Shown here one piece after another: positions 40,003 through 45,530 of a DNA stretch of 57,093 bases. Under the pieces are notes generated by a model. It worked only from the letters and a program-made list of their open reading frames with translations, was not told the DNA's origin and did not search any database. Made by a program: the position numbers and the translations under genes. Numbering within the stretch: the first letter of the stretch is position 1; each line of letters opens with the position of its first letter. This DNA is from a virus, in IMG/VR virus record IMGVR_UViG_3300025168_017853, positions 1-57,093 of that record; one strand, given 5' to 3'.

Positions 40003-40986
40003 TTATTCTCTTCCCATAAAGCCGTTGTATTCGCTTTTCATTTCATTGATTTCTTGCATAGAAGAATTCCAAAGATTTTCAAAAATAGTTTCAGTTCCAG
40101 GATTTTCTGTACCGTTGAGTTCTTCACGTCTAGCCTGATAAATTGTATCTTCCGGGTGGAATTCAAAGATATCATTTTTTGGTTCGGGCCAATAAAGGTT
40201 TGTGCCTCGTGAAGTAAAGTCATCGCCAACTTGAACTCTAAAGGTCTTGACATAGTGCATGTCAGGCTTGTCAAAGTTAATTGCAGAAGAAGCCTCAGGA
40301 AGGACTCTGATTAGTTCTTTTGCCATATAAGCAGCAAGAATATTATCAGCTGCAGGCTGGATTTGACGATCTTGACGTTGACGAATAAAACCAAGAAGGT
40401 CTTTTAGATTCATGCGCATAAGATAAAAAGAAGTCATGCATTTTGGTAAGATCATTCTTGCATCCATCATAGAAATATCTTTTGAATCTGTCATGTCTGC
40501 GTATAGCTGCTTAGAGTCTCTTACAAGTGCCATATATCGATCAAGAAACTCAGGAGAGTTTTCTACAGCTTCAGGAACAACAGCGCCATCGTCTCTAAGA
40601 TCTCTATCGCCTGTGCATTGTGCAGCAAAAGAACCAGCGCGGTGCCGGATAATATGAGTTACTTCTTGAAAAGAAAGGCCACTGAGTTTAAAAGTAAAGC
40701 CTAAACATTCCATGGGTGTAGGCAAAGCTCTGAAGTTGAGAACATCTTCAAGATTTTGAGACAGTTCTTGCATTCTTGTAGCTGAAGGATTGGTGCTATC
40801 TGGATGGTCTGCCCATGTCGCCTTCACATACTGCCAAGCTACATTAAGAGACTGCGATCGTGTAGGATGATCAACTAGTTCTACTTTAAGTGCAGTTAAA
40901 TTGTTTTGAAACACTGTTGACGGTAAATCGCCAAACTTTAAATCCATAGGAAGTATCACAGGCTTAAGGCTTTCATTAATTGGCAT
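40003..40986 (-). CDS. thyX: ThyX-type flavin-dependent thymidylate synthase (variant)
   Basis: 327 residues. FTFKLSGLSFQEVTHIIRHR is the family start of the core, followed by AGSFAAQCTGDRDL, where the usual RHRx7SxR signature has changed: the Ser-x-Arg is not in the normal place. Later blocks ARMILPKCMTSFYLMRMNLKDL (split here: ARMILP and FYLMRMN) and RQIQPAADNILAAYMAKEL fit ThyX. It methylates dUMP to dTMP using FAD, NADPH and methylene-THF. Length is long for the family (220-250), with N- and C-terminal additions. Activity is plausible, but the signature change is noted. Confidence 0.8.
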   Translation of the reverse strand: MPINESLKPVILPMDLKFGDLPSTVFQNNLTALKVELVDHPTRSQSLNVAWQYVKATWADHPDSTNPSATRMQELSQNLEDVLNFRALPTPMECLGFTFKLSGLSFQEVTHIIRHRAGSFAAQCTGDRDLRDDGAVVPEAVENSPEFLDRYMALVRDSKQLYADMTDSKDISMMDARMILPKCMTSFYLMRMNLKDLLGFIRQRQDRQIQPAADNILAAYMAKELIRVLPEASSAINFDKPDMHYVKTFRVQVGDDFTSRGTNLYWPEPKNDIFEFHPEDTIYQARREELNGTENPGTETIFENLWNSSMQEINEMKSEYNGFMGRE

Positions 40987-41203
40987 TATTTTTTCCTTTT
41001 TTGTTTGTTTTTACTTCGGTTCCAACAACTACTTTAAATTGAGAACCTTCAGGGCCGCATCGGCGAATCTTTACTTTTTTATAACCTTCTTTTAAAAGAG
41101 AAGACTTTAGACTTGAAGCGTCTTCGTATCTGCTAAACCTCTTTTTTTCTTTCCAGCTAAATTTTTGAGGAGTCACTACCACCTCTTTCTTTTCATATTC
41201 CAA
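40976..41203 (-). CDS. Small basic hypothetical protein
   Basis: 75 residues, rich in Lys and Arg (VTPQKFSWKEKKRFSRYEDA, then LKEGYKKVKIRRCGPEG). It ends TNKKGKNNAN. Overlaps both neighbours by 11 bases each. Looks like a small nucleic-acid-associated protein; no family recognised. Confidence 0.62.
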   Translation of the reverse strand: MEYEKKEVVVTPQKFSWKEKKRFSRYEDASSLKSSLLKEGYKKVKIRRCGPEGSQFKVVVGTEVKTNKKGKNNAN

Positions 41204-42095
41204 TTGCTTCTCCTATTTTTGAATAAAATTGAATGTTTTCATGATTAATACTTTTATTATAGCTTTTTATAGGTACTTTTACACAAATTCCATGCTTTGC
41301 ATATTCTAAAGCATGCTTTGGTGAATCATCAACAGCAAAAGTAATAGCGCCTGAGTCGTAATACTCAGAGTTCATACACCATCTTAGCTTTTCAGGTGAG
41401 AAATCTACTCTATCAAAGCAAAGACCGGTCGCTCCTAACCAGTAGTATGTGTCATAAAAGATCTTTAAATCTTTCTTTGGCCGTGCTGTTAGAAGCTGGA
41501 TCCAGTATCCTTGTGATCTAAGGCTAATTAGAAATTCTTTTGCGCCTTCTATTACAGGAAGATGCCTAAACTGGCTATCATTGACAAAACTTTCAAAAAC
41601 TTTTTCTGGGTTTAGACCTTCATCAGCATTTAATATTTCTTCAACAAAAAAGTACTGAGGACTTTCAACATCTGCTTCTACTTTATATTCTTGTTTTAAG
41701 AAATCTGAAAAGGGTTGTCTAAACTCTGCTAAGACATCGTCAATATCAACTATTGCAACTGGTTGTCCTTCCCACTTTTTAGAATTTGTCTTATGATCTA
41801 TGTCAAGAAAAATATCTTTAAGCAAGAATGCAGTAGAAACTTCCTCAGGGCTTATGTCCCAAAGATTTAGCATGGACATGACATATCTCAGAACATCAAT
41901 AGAAGAAAATATTAAATCGTCTTCGTGAGGAAGACCATTGTCAATTCTCATTTTTTTAATCATTTTATTGATAGAATTATAAGCATTTAGAGCTAAGTCT
42001 TTGCTTATCTCTCTTTTTCTATCGTCTGAGTCGAGCTCACCAAATTTTGTTTTATTGTACTTGGCTTGCGCTTCCATCATGTCTATAAAATTCAC
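41193..42095 (-). CDS. HAD phosphatase with N-terminal degenerate dUTPase-like domain
   Basis: 300 residues. Residues 30-100 align by eye with the dUTPase-like neighbour at 42095-42472: DLALNAYNSINKMIKK for DLALRGVEEMFEALQH, and SSIDVLRYVMSMLNLW for EEIVDALNYFFSLLIA. The catalytic acids are largely lost. Residues 112-290 are a HAD domain: VAIVDIDDVLAEF with Asp117 and Asp119, LLTARPKKDL, and FAVDDSPKHALEYAK. The product may be a dNMP or 5'-nucleotidase whose pseudo-dUTPase part is structural or regulatory. The start overlaps the stop of its paralogue. Confidence 0.8.
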   Translation of the reverse strand: MNFIDMMEAQAKYNKTKFGELDSDDRKREISKDLALNAYNSINKMIKKMRIDNGLPHEDDLIFSSIDVLRYVMSMLNLWDISPEEVSTAFLLKDIFLDIDHKTNSKKWEGQPVAIVDIDDVLAEFRQPFSDFLKQEYKVEADVESPQYFFVEEILNADEGLNPEKVFESFVNDSQFRHLPVIEGAKEFLISLRSQGYWIQLLTARPKKDLKIFYDTYYWLGATGLCFDRVDFSPEKLRWCMNSEYYDSGAITFAVDDSPKHALEYAKHGICVKVPIKSYNKSINHENIQFYSKIGEAIGI

Positions 42096-42472
42096 TAATA
42101 ACCTTCCTGTATCCTTTTCATTATAATGTCGTGCTTTAAAATATAAGCAGCTGTTAAATCATCTTCATCAAAACCAGCAGCGATAAGCAGTGAAAAGAAG
42201 TAGTTTAAAGCGTCAACTATTTCTTCTAAAAACTCTTCTCTATCCGGACCCTCATTAAATTCTGTCATTCTATGAGGCTTCCAGTTTTTTAGGTGCTGAA
42301 GTGCTTCAAACATTTCTTCAACGCCTCTAAGCGCTAGATCTCTACAAAATTGTTGTGAATCTTTTTTTCTTAGATCAACAGGCAAGTCTGGATAAGATCC
42401 AGGCCTATCTTGTTTCATTTTTTCAATAAATTCATTCCTAAGAATAAACATTTTTTCAAGATTGCACTTCAT
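42095..42472 (-). CDS. All-alpha dUTPase/dCTPase-like (MazG superfamily) pyrophosphatase
   Basis: 125 residues. DLALRGVEEMFEALQHLKNW with Glu52, Glu53 and Glu56, and EEFLEEIVDALNYFFSLL with Glu84 and Asp87, form the acid cluster of dimeric all-alpha dUTPases and MazG-like NTP pyrophosphatases. It removes dUTP (or dCTP), giving dUMP for ThyX. Next gene is its degenerate fused paralogue. Confidence 0.85.
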   Translation of the reverse strand: MKCNLEKMFILRNEFIEKMKQDRPGSYPDLPVDLRKKDSQQFCRDLALRGVEEMFEALQHLKNWKPHRMTEFNEGPDREEFLEEIVDALNYFFSLLIAAGFDEDDLTAAYILKHDIIMKRIQEGY

Positions 42473-42477
42473 AAGAT

Positions 42478-42696
42478 TTAGCTCTCGGAAACTTCGCTCT
42501 GCATTCTAACTGCTTCCTGTATCATTCGCTGCACGTTATCTTCACTTCGCTGTTCGTAATCAGGATCTAGCTCGAGACTTCCGTCTATATCTACCAAAGT
42601 CATCATTCGCATATGATCTACGACGTCGGTCCCTGTTAGCATTGCGAGCTGTACGAGTTGTGCTACGTGAGCAATTGTTGAATCACTAAGTGTCAT
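42478..42696 (-). CDS. Small hypothetical protein
   Basis: 72 residues (MTLSDSTIAHVAQLVQLAML, then DVVDHMRMMTLVDIDGSLEL). Acidic end RMQSEVSES. No family recognised. It is the first gene after the TATAAT inverted-repeat element, 5 bases upstream of the dUTPase-like gene. The ribosome binding site AAGAAGGAG lies in the arm of that repeat. Confidence 0.62.
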   Translation of the reverse strand: MTLSDSTIAHVAQLVQLAMLTGTDVVDHMRMMTLVDIDGSLELDPDYEQRSEDNVQRMIQEAVRMQSEVSES

Positions 42697-42703
42697 GTTT
42701 TCT

Positions 42704-42757
42704 CCTTCTTTGTGGTAATTTGATTATATGCAAATACCTTAACTTGTACAAAGAAGG
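42704..42757 (-). promoter_or_regulatory. 10-bp inverted repeat enclosing TATAAT, downstream arm contains the ribosome binding site
   Basis: Arms CCTTCTTTGT and ACAAAGAAGG (42704-42713 and 42748-42757) are perfect complements. The 34-base interval holds GCATATAATC (TATAAT, 42723-42728), flanked by an inner near-palindrome GGTATTTG/CAAATTACC. The downstream arm AAAGAAGG plus AG is the ribosome binding site of the gene at 42696. Read-through RNA would hide it; RNA from the inner box would not. Confidence 0.65.
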
Positions 42758-42758
42758 A

Positions 42759-43487
42759 TTAATTTTTCTTTATTCTTTTTTTAATAATGTTTACCGGCCT
42801 AGTACCAACTTTTCTTTTAATTTTTCTTACTCTTTTAATTGTTGCTTCTATGTCTTTTTTGTCAAAAACGTAACCTAGGGAAGTTAAGTATTTTTCTAAC
42901 ACTTCGTTTTTGTCTTTTTCAGGTACTTTTTGCCACTGATATGCAATACTCTTCTTTTTCTTTTCAATTTCTTTTGAAAGCGCTCTATTTTTAGGAACAA
43001 TATGCTCAGTTATTTTTTCAGCTGGGATTTCAAGCCCAAGTTCAAAACCAATAAAAAGCAAACTATCATACTGCCCAGCAGCGTAGTCGCTTATTGCTGT
43101 GTTGTAATACTTGTTAAATTTTTTCACGAGAGAAGGCACACCTAAATGCATTGTCTTGTCTGGGTGTGTTGCTATTGCAATCTTTCTATAGAGATTTTTT
43201 GCCCATTTTGCTACTGTCAAATTTGTTTTTTCTTCTGTTTGTTCTGGTATTTGCACAGGAGAGGGTTGGAAATCTAACTTTTCTTCTATATCTCTATCAC
43301 CAAAAAAGTGTTGATTAAAGTCTTTTCTTTGTCCTTCTACTTCTTCAGAAAGATTTTCTCTAAAATTCGTTACATAAATTAAAAGGTCTGCTTGACCTCT
43401 TTGAAACTCATTGTTAACAACATCTATTTCTTCATAGTAGAGTTTATACTGAAGTAGGAATATTTTACTTTCAGCGTCTAAAGTCAC
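42759..43487 (-). CDS. J-domain (DnaJ-like) protein
   Basis: 242 residues from a GTG start with TAGG upstream. The J-domain is in the middle: WAKNLYRKIAIATHPDKTM with the essential HPD at residues 108-110, followed by FNKYYNTAISDYAAGQYDSL. The N-terminal 90 residues are helical and acidic, and the C-terminal 90 very basic (KVGTRPVNIIKKRIKKN). J-domains stimulate Hsp70 ATPase. It may recruit host DnaK to phage proteins. The long arms outside the J-domain are unassigned. Confidence 0.78.
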   Translation of the reverse strand: MTLDAESKIFLLQYKLYYEEIDVVNNEFQRGQADLLIYVTNFRENLSEEVEGQRKDFNQHFFGDRDIEEKLDFQPSPVQIPEQTEEKTNLTVAKWAKNLYRKIAIATHPDKTMHLGVPSLVKKFNKYYNTAISDYAAGQYDSLLFIGFELGLEIPAEKITEHIVPKNRALSKEIEKKKKSIAYQWQKVPEKDKNEVLEKYLTSLGYVFDKKDIEATIKRVRKIKRKVGTRPVNIIKKRIKKN

Positions 43488-43493
43488 ATTAAC

Positions 43494-43715
43494 CTACTTA
43501 AAAAATGTAATTGGCCAAAAAATGTACCTAAGCATAGATTTCTTCGTTCTAGACAACGCTAAAAGATTTTCTTGTTTTTTAAGATTTTTTGAAGAAGAAA
43601 TAACTTTTTCAATTGCTTGATTGACATCTTTTTCTAGTTTCCAAGAAAAAACTCCGACCATTATATACGAAATAACAAGGGACGACAGGATGGATGTGTA
43701 AAAAATTTCTATCAT
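43494..43715 (-). CDS. Small single-pass membrane protein
   Basis: 73 residues. One N-terminal transmembrane helix (FYTSILSSLVISYIMVGVFS) and a basic C-terminus (ALSRTKKSMLRYIFWPITFFK) with a second weak hydrophobic end. No family recognised. Confidence 0.6.
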   Translation of the reverse strand: MIEIFYTSILSSLVISYIMVGVFSWKLEKDVNQAIEKVISSSKNLKKQENLLALSRTKKSMLRYIFWPITFFK

Positions 43716-44209
43716 TATCTACTCTTTAGTGCTTCAATAAGCGACATTATATCTTTGTCGGTTATTTTTGTTTTTGATTCTAAAACTTGATTTGTTTTTG
43801 TTTTTATTTTTTGAGCTGGCTTATTAAAAGAAGATTTTTTTCTTCTTTTTACTGACACACTTGAAAGACTTACTTGTGGCTTGAGAACTTCTTTCTTTTT
43901 TGTAACTGTTTCTGCAACAATTGATATGCTCTTTTCAAAATTGCCAACAAGTGTCAATGGTTTAAAAAACTTGTCTTCTACAATAACTTCTAGATTCATA
44001 TTGTATTGACCTTCTTTTAAAACATGACCAAGCGGAGGAAGCACAACACTTACTTCTTCTCCGTTGTATGTGTCAGAGTTAAAAACCAAAGACATATCTT
44101 TGTTTTCTAAAACTAATCTGCATTTTGCTGTTGCAGGACGTGTCCCTTCAATTTTAAGAGCAAACGTTAGCTCATTTTCTTCGTCTAATAAAAGATCAAT
44201 GTTTGACAT
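43715..44209 (-). CDS. Probable structural or assembly protein
   Basis: 164 residues. An N-terminal beta-sandwich-like domain (LTFALKIEGTRPATAKCRLV, then YNMNLEVIVEDKFFKPLTLV, NFEKSISIVAE) is followed by a basic, flexible tail (VKRRKKSSFNKPAQKIKTKT). From memory, proteins with an EVIVED.FF.PL pattern occur in marine phages as unassigned virion-region genes. Function not known. Confidence 0.65.
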   Translation of the reverse strand: MSNIDLLLDEENELTFALKIEGTRPATAKCRLVLENKDMSLVFNSDTYNGEEVSVVLPPLGHVLKEGQYNMNLEVIVEDKFFKPLTLVGNFEKSISIVAETVTKKKEVLKPQVSLSSVSVKRRKKSSFNKPAQKIKTKTNQVLESKTKITDKDIMSLIEALKSR

Positions 44210-44540
44210 TTTTCTTATTCCTTATTTTTACAGTTTCAGCAATAACTTCTATGTCTTTTGATTTTCTATGTTCAATAGACAGTGGTGTAGCTCGCCTAAT
44301 AACTATCTCATTCTTGACAAAAGTTTTTCTTATATTTTTAGCAATTGGTCTAAATACGTCCGCTCCATTATATGAAATTAACATTGCAGATAGCCTAAAA
44401 GTCTCATTTAAGTCTTTTACAGCTCTAGAAGCTGCAGACCTCCCGGCTCGAAGTATTTTTACAACTTCAAGTGCAGGGCCAAGACCTTGCAAAACTAAGC
44501 CACCGGCTGCTCCGGTCAGACCTCTTGTTAGTACTCTCAT
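44196..44540 (-). CDS. Small basic hypothetical protein
   Basis: 114 residues. Starts MRVLTRGLTGAAGGLVLQG with a Gly/Leu-rich segment, then AGRSAASRAVKDLNETFRLS, and ends RKSKDIEVIAETVKIRNKKN. Overlaps both neighbours. Possibly a small virion protein, by position. Confidence 0.6.
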   Translation of the reverse strand: MRVLTRGLTGAAGGLVLQGLGPALEVVKILRAGRSAASRAVKDLNETFRLSAMLISYNGADVFRPIAKNIRKTFVKNEIVIRRATPLSIEHRKSKDIEVIAETVKIRNKKNVKH

Positions 44541-44965
44541 TATGAAGAACCGCTATAAACCCTGTCAAAAACTTCTGTGACTGAAGGTGAACCTGATGAA
44601 TTAAATAAATTGTACCTTGCAATAACTGTTTCATTGTCATCTTGAAAAAACACCATCTGTTTCTTGCTTGAGTCAACCGTCCAACGACCTGTATGGATAT
44701 ATCTTGCCATTTTTTGATCAATTTTCACTTCTTCTGTCGCAAAAACAGTCGGTGCTGATGTCACTGACCAAACAATTGATCCACTAAATTGAGGTGAAAG
44801 ATTGAGTTCAACTCCATAGATACCTGTTGTTGAACCTAGTTCATATATTCCTGTATTTGCAGAAGCAGATACTTCACTTCCAAGTGTGTCATAAAGTGCA
44901 TATCTTATGCTGCCACTAATTCCACCTACAGATCTTCCTAGATTTGTTGTTTGAAGTATTTTCAA
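44540..44965 (-). CDS. Probable tail-region structural protein
   Basis: 141 residues, beta-rich: RSVGGISGSIRYALYDTLG, TGIYELGSTTGIYGVELNL, then GSIVWSVTSAPTVFATEEV. It ends NSSGSPSVTEVFDRVYSGSS. Composition and position with fibre-type genes suggest a tail or baseplate component. From memory, short proteins with YALYDT.G and TGIY blocks are found in virion modules of marine phages. Confidence 0.68.
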   Translation of the reverse strand: MKILQTTNLGRSVGGISGSIRYALYDTLGSEVSASANTGIYELGSTTGIYGVELNLSPQFSGSIVWSVTSAPTVFATEEVKIDQKMARYIHTGRWTVDSSKKQMVFFQDDNETVIARYNLFNSSGSPSVTEVFDRVYSGSS

Positions 44966-45402
44966 CTTAGTTTCCTATTTTTCTTTTTCTCTTTTATGGT
45001 TTTTGGTCTTTTGCCAATCTTTCTAATGTCTTTTTCTTTTCTTTCTTTTGATTCTTCAATATTTAAATCCATATTTTTTAATTCTAGAATTATTGAATCT
45101 TCTGTTTGGCTAATAAGACTTTTTAAAATTTCAAATTTTCCGCTTACTTTTATTTTTTCTGTCTTGTATGACTTACTTGACAATGATATAGTATCTAATA
45201 TTTTTTTTGTCAAAGCTTCAAGGTAACTTGAAAGACCTGGGTTTGTCTTTTTATGTTCTAAGACTTGTGATAAAAGAACTTCTCTTGCGTTTGAATAGAT
45301 TGTATTTACTAAAACATCTTCTTCTGGCATTGATTTTCTTTGTTCTGATAATTTATTGTTTAAGTCTTGCAAAAGTCGTTCTAGATACTCTAAGTCTTTC
45401 AT
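44962..45402 (-). CDS. Helical hypothetical protein
   Basis: 146 residues from ATG 45402. A GTG at 45414 is open too, but it overlaps the GTGAGG that serves as ribosome binding site for the ATG. The product is charged and helical throughout (LEYLERLLQDLNNKLSEQRK, then SLLSQTEDSIILELKNMDLN), with a basic end KGRPKTIKEKKKNRKLS-like tail. Coiled-coil likely. No family recognised. Confidence 0.62.
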   Translation of the reverse strand: MKDLEYLERLLQDLNNKLSEQRKSMPEEDVLVNTIYSNAREVLLSQVLEHKKTNPGLSSYLEALTKKILDTISLSSKSYKTEKIKVSGKFEILKSLISQTEDSIILELKNMDLNIEESKERKEKDIRKIGKRPKTIKEKKKNRKLS

Positions 45403-45422
45403 TTTAAACCTCACTTATTTCT

Positions 45423-45436
45423 ATTAATTATACACA
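45423..45436 (-). promoter_or_regulatory. TGTGTATAATTAAT promoter-like element
   Basis: This 14-base string on the minus strand lies 21 bases before the ATG at 45402 and just downstream of a strong terminator. It is identical to the sequence in the hairpin loop at 39511-39524. The repeated extended -10 (TGTGTATAAT) plus TTAAT strengthens the case that the phage sigma reads it without a -35. Confidence 0.68.
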
Positions 45437-45455
45437 AAACTAAGATTATGTTTAT

Positions 45456-45489
45456 GAAACAAAACGGGGGACCACAAAGTGGTCCCCCG
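45456..45489 (-). terminator. Strong rho-independent terminator after the fibre gene
   Basis: Minus strand: CGGGGGACCAC, loop TTT, GTGGTCCCCCG, then TTTTGTTTC. An 11-bp GC-rich perfect stem directly after the 818-residue gene, whose end is at 45531. The strongest terminator in the window. Confidence 0.92.
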
Positions 45490-45530
45490 CAGAATTTTAG
45501 CTAAACTAAGTTTAAGCTTTCACCCTATAG

